Part shown: in pieces, positions 1-16,071 of the stretch
Layout of the letters: each line of letters opens with the position of its first letter
Position numbering within the stretch: position 1 is the first letter of the stretch
Assembly (NCBI GenBank): GCA_013399305.1
Contig: VXAI01000068.1
Span: forward strand, 609,484 to 673,483
Direction: 5' to 3'
Length of the DNA stretch: 64,000 nucleotides
DNA from: Rostratula benghalensis
Lineage: Eukaryota; Chordata; Aves; Charadriiformes; Rostratulidae
Made by a program: the position numbers and the translations under genes
The notes under the pieces: model-generated
The model's input: the letters and a program-made list of their open reading frames with translations, nothing else
Database searches by the model: none
What the model was told of the DNA's origin: nothing

Positions 1-69
1 AAGGCATCCAATGAATAATGAAACAGAAATAACTCATCCCACAGTCAAGCTTTGTCCTTTAGCACGGGT

Positions 70-541
70 CTTCCAGATATTGATATTCTGGAGCGGGTCC
101 AAAGAATGGCAACGAAGCTGGTGAGGGATCTAGAGCACAAGTCTTATGAGGAGAGGCTGAAGGAGCTGGGTTTGGTCAGCCTGGAGAAAAGGAGGCTGAG
201 GGGAGACCTTATTGCTCTCCACAACTACCTGAAAGGAGGTAGTAGAGAGGTGGTGGCCAGTCTCTTCTCCCATGTAACAAGTGATAGGACAAGAGGAAAC
301 AGCCTCAAGTTGCACCAGAGGAGGCTTTGTTTGGATATTAGGAAAATTTTCTTCACTGGAAGGGTTATGAAACATTGGACTGGACTGCCCAGGGAAGTGG
401 TGGAAACACCATCCCAGGAGGCATTTAAAAGACAGGTAGACGTGGTGCTGCGGGACAAGGTTTGGTGGTTTTGTCAGTCTTTGGTCAATGTCTGGACTCC
501 GTGATCCTAAAGGTCCCTTCCAACCAAGACGATTCTATGGT
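70..541 (+). repeat. CR1 LINE 3' fragment in LRP1B intron
   Basis: This is a 5'-truncated CR1 retrotransposon copy in sense orientation to LRP1B. Its frame is open and reads as the C-terminal tail of the CR1 reverse transcriptase, with recognisable segments [31 protein letters not shown] and LPREVVE. The copy ends in the usual CR1 3' tail (GGTCCCTTCCAACC followed by ATTCTATG-like sequence) near 540. The reverse transcriptase catalytic domain is absent, so the copy cannot move by itself. The left boundary is approximate. Confidence 0.9.
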
Positions 542-1014
542 GAGTACCTCTCTAAGAGGGGGGAAAACTGAGTAGAGAGAAGCATAAGCCAAATGCTTCC
601 CACTTTGAGACATGCTCGTGATTAATCCGTTCTTGAATGCACTCAGTAAAATATCACCATTTTGGCAGTCTCTGCTTACAACACGCTCCCAGTCAAATGG
701 CAGCTTGAGAGTTTACGTTGCCATGCTCAAGGCTGAAGTTGCCATTTGGACAAAATTTTGTTCTGTAGCAAACAGCCTGATAATGCCCTGCTTTTAGCTG
801 CTGCTGACTCACCCTCAGCCACATCTTGTCCTTTAAAGGACATTATTTTTGTAGTTTTGATAGGTAATATTTTATTAATGTGTACCACTTTAAGCTAATA
901 AAGATGCGTGGTTTAGAATCTTATATATCAATTACTTCATCTGTCCATCAAGAACACCACCAGGAGCTCAAGACAGCATGCTAACTACACAGAACTGGAG
1001 ACAGCATTAGAAAA

Positions 1015-1028
1015 GGGGGGGGGGGGGG
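1015..1028 (+). repeat. poly(G) run of 14
   Basis: An uninterrupted run of 14 G lies inside the LRP1B intron, directly after an AAAA. It is seen directly. Such runs often vary in length and are prone to sequencing error. Confidence 0.9.
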
Positions 1029-1082
1029 AATAGATACTTTGAATGATTAGGCTCCATACAGGAGCTTAAATGATGACTTGAA

Positions 1083-1155
1083 GAAACAAACAAAAAACCC
1101 AACCCAAACAAGCAAGCAGGCAAACAAACAGCAAAAAAACCCCACCAAAACAAAG
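1083..1155 (+). repeat. A/C-rich simple sequence
   Basis: This is a degenerate CAAA/CCAAA-type tract with almost no T, lying between unique intronic sequences. Similar tracts recur at about 50730-50800, 56111-56155 and 57003-57090. Confidence 0.75.
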
Positions 1156-1900
1156 TTGTTGCTACAACATAAATAAAAATTAACCTAAATGTCAAGAAAG
1201 CAGTGTCTTGTAGCTCTGGAAGCTCCTTCAGTCAGGCATCTTGGTTGTTTTCAAGGTATCTGAAAAAAATGAGAGAGTTACTGGTGCTTCCAAAGAGTTA
1301 AAGAATTCACTACTGGAAGTCTCAGGCCTGCTGACATTTAAGCAGTTAAATAAGATAATGGGGTCTTGCACAGTCTATAAAGATAAGCATGTATGTAGGG
1401 TTTTTTTGTAAAACTTATGGATTATGTCTTTATGCATTAATATTAGAACTTCATGAAATTTTAATATGTGAATAAATGAAAATAAAATTTAATTATTTCA
1501 AAATACTGTTTCCATTTCAGTTTAGGATAATGCTGTTAATGCTAATGTGAACGTATCAAAAGATTTTTATTCAGCCAATGTCCCATTAAATACATTAACA
1601 TTACTCTGCTTTTCTCATTAGTGCTCTTTATATTATGTGGGATGATGCCATAAATGGTTAGACACCTAGAAGAGAAAATAAAATCTCTTATGAATTTATC
1701 CTTCTATTTCAAGACTATATCACTAATATATTATGTATCTGTTTATGGGGTATTCTTGATTCTTGTAGTTGCAAGTAAGCCACCAGCATCGTTTATCACT
1801 GTGGTTTTATTATAGGACCTTTAAGAACATAGAAAAGTAAGGTATTATTATATGTCGCTCCTTAATCTCTTTTGGTAATTAGCTTTCATGTTGCTTGCAG

Positions 1901-2075
1901 ATGTTTGCCACCATTATTGTGTGAATTCTGAATCCTGTACTATTTCTGACGATGGAAGTGTAGAATGTGTCTGTCCAGTACGATTCGAAGGTCCAAAATG
2001 TGAAGTGGACAAGTGTATCAGATGTCATGGGGGACACTGCATGATAAAAAAGGACAGCAATGACATAGTATGCAA
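1901..2075 (+). CDS. LRP1B: LRP1B exon: EGF-like modules 1 and 2 (first visible exon)
   Basis: LRP1B is a giant endocytic receptor of the LDL-receptor family at the cell surface; these are membrane-proximal extracellular EGF-like modules. The 175-nt exon has acceptor AG at 1899-1900 and donor GTAAGT at 2076. It opens with two bases of a split codon, then 57 full codons, and ends AA in the codon for residue 58. Residues 2-33 form a complete six-cysteine EGF module (Cys 2, 6, 12, 22, 24, 33; key segment [12 protein letters not shown]). The next module starts at Cys38 and continues into the following exon. Joining across the splice makes the sequon NCT at residue 58, a possible N-glycosylation site. 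Assignment to LRP1B rather than LRP1 rests on close agreement with the LRP1B C-terminus as I know it and on the tail exons downstream. Upstream LRP1B exons lie outside the window. Confidence 0.93.
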
Positions 2076-5673
<3,598 letters not shown>

Positions 5674-8195
5674 TAGGTTTAACCTTCCACTTAATGCCGC
5701 ACATTCTGTGACATCATTTCAGGCCACAGCTCATTGGTTCAAGTCATGCACATTCACATACATTTCACACTATATACTTAATCTGGGGGCTCGTTTCTAT
5801 AACACACACTTACCCTTTGATAGTTGCACTGATGAGTGTATTTAACCATGGTTTTGGAGTATCTGTATCATTGGAGGAAGAAATAAAAAACTTTTTTGGC
5901 TTTTTTTTTTTTTTAATAAGTGAATTGAAAATATCAAAAATGCCACTTGGCTTTTATTGCTCACACTTTCAGATATTTTACCAAGTTAATTCTACGCAGT
6001 GTAAAGATTAGCAAACAGTGACATTGCTCATGTTCTGTAGTCCAGACCCGACTTCCTATTTGTCATCTGCACAGGGAAAGGAACAGAAGAGCTATTTAGG
6101 ATTTAAGCTTGTATTCATAAGTCTCATTGTTGACTTTATAGAAATATGCTGTAAAATAGAGAGTGTTAAACAAAAATATATCAGCTACATCATAACTTTG
6201 ACTTCTCCTCTGATAAAAAAATATTATGTATAAACCAGATGCATTTGTAGGCTATATTTCTCTAAAGGTTTTTATGTCTCTTTCTTAAAGAGAACATTTT
6301 AATCCTCATCAGGCAAAGAAATAACCTTAGTTTTTGAAAAATGCTGTAAGGCAGATATACAGAGATATGAAATGCCAGCCAGATGAACATAGCTTTACTC
6401 AACAGTTGTGATGCAAAAATCAGAAATGAAATCATGAGCCCAAGGCCTAGAGTTGAGTTAAAATATGAAATTGAACAGCTTTAATCTTATCTTATCTAAA
6501 TGTGTGGTTTGTGAAAACATAATATGCTGTGGGCATGTGATGTGGTTGCCTGCTGTGTAGCAATGGCAGCAACTAGGTATAGTGAATAATCTAGGGTTGT
6601 TTTTTTCTCTTTTCAAAAATGTGATTGCAATTCCTTTGTCAGCATTTTCAAGCATTGAAACTTTATGACTTGAGCAATCCTAAATCCATTGGAAACGAGA
6701 TTAATCTTCTGACTGCCACTTCTTAAACTTTGAAGAGTATGGAGTGGGTCTGCTGATCAGTATTTGTTTAGAATGTGGTTCCTTGGAACAGTTTCTGTGT
6801 ACCGCACTTGGGTTTTCAGAATCATGCAGCCCTAGAGAACAACTTTTTGCTGTCTATAAGGTCATGTGTTGCAAGAAGCTTCCCTCTTTTGTCTCTGAAA
6901 TGCTCTCAAGAATGTAATAGTGCGAAATTTCCTGTGAAATATTCCATTGGGTAAAATAGTCTAAAAATACAGCACTGAGAATCAGTTCTGGATTTTACGT
7001 ACTCTCACAGTTTTTAAAAAATCTTTTAACCTTTAAAACCATTTAAACTTTAAAAGTTTTGTGGCTTGTTTTTTTATTTATTTATTTAATGATGTATTTT
7101 TACAGGCAAAAATGTAAAATAGCAGTGTGCAATTTTTAATGTGAAATTTTATAGCCAATAAGGGTTAATTTCTGTTTCACCTAGACTGAAAATTAATATA
7201 AACTGACATAAGAATGTCAGCAAAGTTAATTGAATTAGGAACATCCTCAGTAGCATCAATATTTATTTTTCTGTCATTGTCTGTTCTTAAGATCTTTTGA
7301 TCTGGTTTAATGATACTTACTGTCAAAATGAGAAGAAGTATTAAAACAAAGATTTAAAGTCATGTTTGAATCTCTTACTTACTCTTTGAATTGATAACAT
7401 GAATTTTGACCTCTCAGAGCTTCGGTGTGATGCCAGATGCCAACAATGGCAAGAATTCAGGCTAGAGAAAAAGGGTATCATAGGATCCCCAGGCCCAGCG
7501 ATCCTTTCTTCCTACTTCTCTGACTGTGTAATTGAAAGAGGTGTGGAGACAGATTGCTAGAATAGGTTTTATGCTGAAAAGCTCTGCCGCCAGACTCTTC
7601 TTTCAGGCAGATGAAGAAATTTTTTTTTTCCTTCAGATACCCCACTCAGGGCATGCACTAGTTGAAGTTTGGAATCACCTTGTAGAAGTAATGAAACAGG
7701 CTTCAGAAATCCAAGGAAATACGTTGGCTTTCTAGGACAAAGTGAGACTCTTCCTTTCTTTCTGAAAGATATAATTACAGAAAAGTGGAAAACAAAGGCT
7801 AGAAGAAGGTGGAACAAAAATTAAAAGCTGGATTTGTGCAAAAGTGGTATTAGGCGCGATTTTCTTCCTTCCAAAAAGGGAAATGCTAACACCCAAAGGA
7901 CTATTTTGTTGATGAAAGCTGTGGTTCCTCCCTTTGAGAAGGCTGTGTTCCACAGAAAATGTGAGAAGTGGCAACATTTTGAACATAATTATTAACTTAT
8001 TTTGTTTATTTATTATTTATTCTTAGTTACTCTTCCCATGACTGCTTTTATTAGGCACTTGTACTATAAAATAGAGAGAATAATCTGGGCTCATGAGTAT
8101 TATAATGACTTTTTTTCAGAACTGAACTGTCCTTTCACTTTCATCTTGGCAGGGATACCTGAATATAGTTTTGGAATTTTTTTATTAGAGGTATG

Positions 8196-8296
8196 TGTCC
8201 TGGTTTCTGCTGGGATAAAGTTAATTTTCTTCCTAGTAGCTGTTATAGTGCTATGTTTGGGATTTAGTACGAGAATAATGTTGATAACACACAGAT
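8196..8296 (+). mobile_element. Truncated LTR-retrotransposon fragment (avian ERV-type LTR)
   Basis: The stretch starts with TG at 8196 and reads TGTCCTGGTTTCTGCTGGGA, then a segment with TTCTTCCTAGTAGCTG and TTGATAACACAC. I recognise this from memory as the start of an LTR that is common in many bird genomes. Similarity fades near 8296, so only the first 100 bases or so of an LTR remain. No internal viral genes or second LTR are nearby, so it is a degraded remnant. The family name is not certain. Confidence 0.55.
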
Positions 8297-9633
8297 GGGA
8301 ATGTGGAGAGGGCAAAATGTGGAAGAAAAGAAGGTGGTAGAAAATTATTAAATTCAAGTTTCTCTTCAGTGTGAGGTAACGTTTCAGGTGAATTGGTAAT
8401 CAGAAATGTTAATTGTTAATTAAAGTTCAAATGCAACTTCAGTAGGTAATTCACTGCACGTTCAGAATATAAGCAGAGATAGAATTAGTGTTCCTGTTGT
8501 CTCTTCGGACTGCTTGCTGGGTTAGTATGGCCACTGCTGTCTGTGTCTAGGAGGTGTTAAGAGAATCTTCTTAATTGTGTCTTTCTTTACGAAGCCAAGG
8601 TGCCTTAGGGGAAGAGAAGCAAATAGTTGTTTGGTGGAGTGGAAGACAGTTACAGTGCTAGAGAGGAAGAAGTGTAACTCCATATGTCTCAGTTCTCCTT
8701 GCCAATCTCAGTTCAAGTTCCAGTTGTTCCCAATATCTTCTGTTTTTGTAATATCAAATCAGTTCTTAACCGGAGCTTGTTTATAATTATATCAACCTGA
8801 CACAGGCAAGCAGAGAACACGAGGAAGGAATGAAGTAATCCCATGCTTCACGAGAGCCATTGTATTGGGGAAGAGGAGTCTCAGAGATTTTCTCTGGAAG
8901 TTCTGCTCCATTGTTAGGGAAATGGTTTATCCTTCCAGCCAGCACATGTGGCCATGCTATGTATGGCATCTGTCTCTGAGAGACACTTACCTAAGGGCTA
9001 ACATCTTTTCTTAACCAGTCTCTAATTCATGGCTGGGTGATTTTCAGAATAAAGTGGAAATGTCTGGGTTTATTGCCATTCAGCAGGAACTCTTCTCTCT
9101 CTCTCACAGCCAGATTGGTTGAGAATGCAAACTTTATATGTAATCAAGCCCTTATTATCATTCACTAAAGACAATAGAGAATAAGATTTTTCTGTTCTAA
9201 GGGGCAATTCTAAATTCTAAAGCCATAATTACACAGAGGCACTGTAAGGCTGTAAGAACATACTCTCCTTTTACCAACCTGTACTTAAAGGGTACTTTTT
9301 TATTTGATCTTCCTAACTGAAGTTTGTTTTGTTTTGTTTTTTTTAAACTTGAATGCACTAAATATTAGGTACGTATTGGAAATCGAAGTTGTGCTTCTCA
9401 CCTGAGCTATTTAGGAGTGAATTAAGGCCTTACTGTGGCTGCACGTATGTCACCAAAAAAGAAAGTTTTTATGAAGTAGTCTCCAGTTTCGACGAATGCG
9501 CTGTCAGGTTTTAAAAGATACTGAATATACTGTGATTTCCCTTTGGATATAAGGTCCTACACAACTAGATAATTAATTTTTAGCATTATTTTCATCTTAG
9601 CATTATTTTTCTGCACAAAAGGAACCTCTTCCT

Positions 9634-9652
9634 CCCCCCCCCCCCCCCCCCC
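9634..9652 (+). repeat. poly(C) run of 19
   Basis: An uninterrupted run of 19 C is followed by GCCCC. It lies in the large LRP1B intron. The transcript would be C-rich and the opposite DNA strand G-rich, with quadruplex potential. Confidence 0.9.
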
Positions 9653-10305
9653 GCCCCATATTATTCTTTTTGCTTAATAGCAAAAGTTGTGAGAGAATTT
9701 AATATGTTAAAATTTGAGGTATTGACCTTTTCTGAAAAATGACACCACTGGGGGTGTCTTTTAAAGAATTATTATCTTACATATAGTTACTGTCTTCAGC
9801 ACTTGCATGCTACCTTTTTTTAAGGTTATCTTTACTACTACTCATTAACGTCTTGGGGGGCTGTGATGTGTAGAACACTTGAGGCACACGAGAGATATCT
9901 GAATTGCTCCAGTAGCTTCACACATCCATTGAAAACAGAATGAGCTGGAGATCAGATTTAGAAGGGAAATAATCAAGAAATGCTTTTTTCTATGTATTTC
10001 ACAAACTGGCAGTTCCATCTGTTCTGTCAGTCTGTCTTTTATTTTAACAATTACCTTTATTTGCCTTTCTGTTTACTTCTCACTTACTGTCTAACTGCAT
10101 ATACATTCATGCAAGAACAGCAAGGTCAAGGAAGAGATTATTCCTTGTGTGATACCAATGAAGATTTGGAAAAAATTGGTTGTTACATGGGGAATGCTGT
10201 ATCGATTTCTTTAGTACAGAATATTGCCCTCTCTCCCCTGTGTTTCTTCTATACCTTAACTGTAATGATAGGTTGCCATAATCCCATCTTTTTTATTTGT
10301 ATTGC

Positions 10306-10370
10306 TATTATTATTAGCATCTGCACATAGATGTGGTGTAGTTTATTATTATTATTAGCATCTGCACATA
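10306..10370 (+). repeat. 24-bp local direct duplication
   Basis: TATTATTATTAGCATCTGCA plus CATA occurs at 10306-10329 and exactly again at 10347-10370, a 41-bp offset. The TTA-rich left part suggests slippage or a small segmental duplication. Confidence 0.85.
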
Positions 10371-13300
10371 AATATGATCAAAACATAACCCTTATAGTAG
10401 GCATTTTAGAAATACAATGAAAGATTCTGTGTTTCTGTTAAAAGTTTACAATCAACACCAGTAGAAGATAAAAATCATATTGATCCATATCTAAAGCCAA
10501 CTGAATTTAAAGAGAACTTTTAGGTCCTCTAATGAGCTTTTAAGCAGTGCTGCATGACTGCAGGTGGGGACTTTAAGGTGAAACATGTTAGATCATATTA
10601 TGCTGGCTAATTAAGAAGTTAGTAATTTATTCCTTCTGAGGTTACATTCTGCATAGGGTGTGCAGTTTTGTGTGTCTGCAGTTTGGATCCTCTGTTTCCA
10701 AGTGTTATCCAAAGCTGAGAGAGAAATTCAGAGGGCAATGTACAGCATTACATCAGGTGCCTGCAGCTGGATGTGTCGAGCGCTCAGAGGGCTTCAGGTT
10801 GTGCGTGTTGGACTTCTGCGTTAGAGCGAATGTCAGCTCTTCTGCAACGAAGAGTAAGTCATCCTGGATAGTTTCATAGCTTGCAGTAAGCAGATGCATG
10901 ATTTTGAGAGCAAACTAGATAGATAAATCAGTAGTCTTTCAGATTAATTAAAAGGCATGTACCATAGAGGAGCTTGAATGACAGCATGTGTTCGGTGACA
11001 GAGGAAAACTAAAAAGTGAAGGGTGGAGAAATGATCAAGTACTTCGTTTCTAAACCAAGAGTTTTTGGCAGAGAAAGAGGTTAATGACAATAGTGAAGAA
11101 ATGGGGAGAGAACAAGTTTTGAAATTGCTTAAAAGTGTTAACAAGGAGCTTGAGCTTGGAAGTGGAGGCAGGAGAAAAATAAACAGGTGTTCTTGCCAGC
11201 TTCATACCCAGTAGGGTGGAGAGAGACATGGAGTGTGTGGGTACACACGTGTGTGCACACGAATGCATGTGTTTTCATGGGAATCAGAAAGAAAAGACTG
11301 CATCCTTCTCGATGGAGGATCTTCCCTCCAGCTCCTATTCCTGTGATGCTGTACCTTTCTCTAGACATTCCTTTCATGTTGAGAAATCTTCAAACAGGAA
11401 CAGGTTTTATGCGTGTCTTGTACAAACGCTGTGAGCACATGGAAGTTCATGAGTAAATGTAAAACTCAGAAACTATCACAAACCTCTGTTCAAACAGAAA
11501 GGTTAAGGTACATCCACAAGCCCGGTTGTGGACAAGAAAGAGACTGCACCAGGCGATCCCCTGACTGGCACCTTCTGAAGGCTGAGTAGAAAAAGCCACT
11601 GCAGTGTAGAACAAATGCAGCATTGAGAGGAGCACCTAAGAGAAGGCGGCAATTGGAACCATGACAGGCAGGATAAGTCAGAGAACAGAAAATTTTATCA
11701 AGTATCTTGCAATAAGTGTTTTCCTTATGATTTCCTGGGGTATATTTAATGAGCTCCCCAATTACAATTACAACGGGGATTTTACAGTATTACGCTAGTT
11801 CTTTGAGAGCTGTCTTTTTCAACGAAAAATACCTTTGTTATAAACGCCTTGAATGGGAACATAATCAGCAGGTTATAACTTTATAATAAAGAAGATCTTT
11901 CATTCAGTTTGTATGGCAAACTAGTATTAGCTCAAGAATTAAAAGCAAACAGATGTCTGGAAAGAGATTGTCAAAGGAAGAGATGAGAAGACCTCGGAAA
12001 AGAGGAGTATGCATGTTTTTCGTTGAACATTTACTACCTAGACTGTAATGCAGATGTCCTTTGTCCATGGGTTTAAAATTTTAGCATAGTAGCTACTGCC
12101 GTACATCACTGCTTACTTTGGCTCTGTTAGGAGAGAAAAATGTGGTTTGTCGTGTACCTATTGATCCAGTCATTTCTCAGTCTTTTTTTTTTTTAACCAT
12201 TTCAGTGCCTTCCTTTTGCTTTGCTCAGTGTAATTTCAGCTACCTTAATAGTCATCTAGCTATACTTAATTTTTATATGTTTACTGATGTTAATATTAAT
12301 ACTTGTACTGCAAATGTACTGGACACATATTGCTAATAGGATTGTGTTTAATGACCCTCAATGACTTTTTTTTTTTTCATTTTTTCACGTATGTTGTTAC
12401 TAAATTTAAGAATCTTTGGGTTCCTCAAAAGTAATTTTCAAGTTCTCAAGTAACTTATTGAATTGTAAGGTTTCTATTCCTTACCTTCTATATTGAATCC
12501 CTTCACTTGATGTTCCTTATAAAGATATCAAGTGATGCTTATTCAAAAAAAAAGACCTAAGATGTGGTTTGCTCATATATAAAATAATTATGGAAAGTTT
12601 ATTATTTCAAAATACGTAAACCATGCAATATAGAAGAAGGTAGAGGATGTACTATGGATCAAAGTTTAGGTGGGCTTTTTGTTCTTTCGTTGTTATTGAA
12701 GTTCTTTGTAGCTTTGAAGGCTTACCTGTGAATATACAGCTATAATACCAGCTCCCTATATGAAGGAATATTTTGGTGGTCTGGTTTAGTGCAAGGATTT
12801 TCTCATCCTGTGTCATCTTACAGAGTTTGGAGGGAAAAGGTGATTAGTTTTATTTTTGTCTTTTAATACAGATAGTAAATGACTGTAATCCAGATGTTCT
12901 CTTCTCTCATTTTACAAATAGTTTTAATATTAATGCTGAGATATGTTCCACTGAAATTGTAATGTGAGTGTTCTTAAAATAATGAGGCTGGATACTTTCA
13001 TTAGGATGTTTTGCTTTACTATCTATGCCATGACTAAAAAGAAAAGCAGTTATAAAATTACTTTCTGTAATGAAGAAATACCATTTATAGGTAACAAACA
13101 CTTTCAATTCCCCTTCCACCTATATTTTGTAATGACTGTTTCACAGATTCTGTTATACTTGTAGGCTAATCTTTCAATGCTACTTTTTGTCATATCTTTT
13201 GATACACACTGGCATATACAGTTGGAAAGCAGTTTTCTACAAAAGCACTTGTAACTGCATATTATGCCTGCTATATTATATTTTTATGACCATGCCTGTG

Positions 13301-15392
13301 GCACGAAAAAATATAGAAAAAAAGAGAAACAAAACCAAAAAAAAATTACACACTGCCATGAAATTAGACATTTCACTAGTTTTTTTTTTATCTGTTCAGA
13401 CATTTCATAGTCAAATGGTTCCTTTTGGTCAAGTGCCCATATAATTGAGATTAGAGTGTTTCAGTGCACTGATCTGTAAGGGTTATACAAAAATAGAGAG
13501 AGACATTTTCTGTCATGAATAGATTCTGTAACATCAGCATGATCAATCTCTGAAACGTAAATATCTTAATTCTAAGTATTCCTCCTTACAAGCGGGACAC
13601 CTGTATAATTTCAATTTAAAGATTTTAAAAACCTCTCTCTCCTGTAGTACTGTTTCCTCAAAATAAATCAATCCTGTAGCATAGGCATTCTGCATCTCAG
13701 AACATGTGTTCCAACCCATCATCTCTTTCTAAATGCAGAACTAAATTGTATCAGAGAAGAGCTGTAGCATCGTTTTATTGATGACCTTGGCAGCAGACCG
13801 TGTGCAACCTTTATTTATTACATTCCCTTTCAGTTTTTATATTGGCATTCTCTATGCTATTGTTGCTCTTTGATATGTTCGCCAGTTCTGTTGGGAACTG
13901 GAGATTTGCACCTTAAGATGTTCACTGTAGTGCCTGCACCACTCAGCTGACTCCAAGCTGTCCTTCACTGTCAAGCTCCCCATCTGTTTCCATCTGTATT
14001 TGTTTATGTGTAGCTCAGATTAGGCATTATCACTGTTCTGCCTTCACAGTTCTTGATAATGTGTGTGTCATGAGTGGCTTTCTGTAGTTCTGCTTTCTTA
14101 ATGCTTTTTTGTTTGCCCGTCCTGTAAATGGCCTATATCTGACCATACAATTATTGGCAACGCTACAGAACAAAAACTCCTGGAATCAAATGTTTTGACA
14201 AGGTTCAAAATGCTGTGCCACCAAATCACACCAGGAGCCGCTTCCCATGTTAGGTACTGAGAAGTCTGAGTTTAAGTGCCCTAATCTCCAAAAAATTCAT
14301 TATTAAGAACAATTTCTGTCTACGGTATCCAAAGAAACTGGTTAAGACCTGCTCATTTTCCATGTTCCTGCATAAACAGTTGTCCACATCCCAACCCTAT
14401 CATTATTCATATGCCTGTTCATGGCTAATTTTCTGTGTCAAACTCCCTTGCAGACAGCATACCTTTCCCCTGGGCTTTATTTCTATTCTGTCTGCCCAAG
14501 ACAAGCCTTTAGGACCTTGTTGAACCACAAAAGGGCAATCATTTTACCTCTGAGTATAGAAGGGAATGACTGCCATCCTGTCAGCTTCAGTCTCTTTGGA
14601 GCTTATTGGAGACAGCAAAAATTGGGAAAAAAAGTGAAAATGAAGCGGCAACCAGCTATCATGTTTCTGTGAGGCTTTTATCAAATGCCTCAGAAGTGTT
14701 TGTCTTGCTTTGACAATTAAAATGCCAAGATAAGTGAAGATCTGCTAATATTCTTACCTTAATTTGTTTCTGTGTTTACTGCACGTATAGCTGTAGGATT
14801 TCTTTCCTCACCAGCTGTTGTGTTGTCATATCTGCTGTAAGAATCTGAAGAGCATAATTGTACATTATACACAATTTCTTCATAAGCTTATACTTGCATG
14901 CTTCATGGTGATTCTTTTGCTAGTCTCACTCTCTTATACACTTTGAACTGTTTTAAGACAGATTTATAGCAATGATTCTCTTATACAGGAGAAGCATTTG
15001 AAAGCTTGTATATAAGGATTTAGGGACAAAGTTAAGATACGTCTAAATCTCAAAGAAATATTTTCCTTTCAATACTGTAGTATTAAATGAAAATTGCCTC
15101 TCATAAGAAGCTTTAATCACATGAGCTGAATCCCCAAAAGTGGCGATGCAAAACTCCCCGTAAGAAACATAAAGACTTTATTTGATGGATGTCATATACC
15201 AACAGTCTGGATCCCAGAAGAATATCCTAAGTGTAAAGATTTATAGTGTTTCTTTACAAGAATGGAGATACTTATTTTGCAGCCATGTGCTGAATATTGA
15301 TCTTTTCAAAACGTTCCTTGAATAGTGTCTTAGTCAGGTAGGCTCTCTCAGTGTAATCTTTTACATTTATTGTAATTGCTCAAAAGAGATCC

Positions 15393-15435
15393 GGGGGGGG
15401 GAAAAAAAAAAAAAAAAAAAAAAAAAGAAAAAAAA
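15393..15435 (+). repeat. Nine G followed by an A run of 25
   Basis: Nine G (15393-15401) join directly to 25 A (15402-15426), then a single G and eight more A. It is a compound homopolymer in the large LRP1B intron and is likely to be length-variable. Confidence 0.9.
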
Positions 15436-16052
15436 GGAACTTATCCATCTCTTTAAATTTGAAATTATGTGTTCCCTGTGACTTAGAATGTGCTAAAGTG
15501 GTGCTAAGCAGCAGTGGAAATGTCAGTGGGTTCAATTTAAAACTGTATCATGGTGAATCATGATGGGCATAATAATTTAAAAATTGGGGGATTCCTTTTC
15601 AGTGAGGAAATTTAGGGGTGTATTTACCATGTTTCTTTGAGTAAATATTTCAACAAACATGAAGGACTTCTAAATTATAATGCAATTTACCTATTGTGTG
15701 AAAATTGAGTCAATTATCAATTAATAAACATGTTTTTAAAGACCATTGGTGCCTTGCTAGTCTATGGAGTTTGGGTTAAATACATTCAAAACATAACCTA
15801 CCAAAAATGAAATTAGTTTTCCTCCCCCCCAAAAAAACCCATTCAAACTTAATATGAAACTCAGTAAAGACATTTATCTGAAAGTTGGATTAGGCTGGAA
15901 TAACATTAGGAGCAAAGAGAGAAACTACCCATTCTTCTGCAGTGATCTGCAAAGACAAAAGAGAGTCAAAGGCATCACCAGCAAAGCTGGATAGGACTCT
16001 CCTGCAAGAATGCCACAATTTTTATCTGGAATATTTTGTACCTTTCCAAACC

Positions 16053-16071
16053 TTTTTTTTTTTTTTTTTTT
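16053..16071 (+). repeat. poly(T) run of 19
   Basis: A run of 19 T is followed by GTATTCTAG, resembling a polypyrimidine tract with AG. No coding exon follows: the downstream frame closes without EGF or other recognisable sequence. Confidence 0.85.

Larger units (their letters stand above)
542..1900 (+). other. LRP1B: LRP1B intron, 3' portion
   Basis: This is the last part of the intron before the first visible LRP1B exon. It has a run of 14 G at 1015-1028 and A/C-rich low-complexity sequence at about 1083-1155. It ends in a normal polypyrimidine/AG acceptor (TTGCTTGCAG, 1891-1900). I see no other exon in it. Confidence 0.8.

Noticed and set aside
52..504. 150-codon open frame near the window start
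   Set aside because: It is the tail of a CR1 reverse transcriptase, not a host gene.
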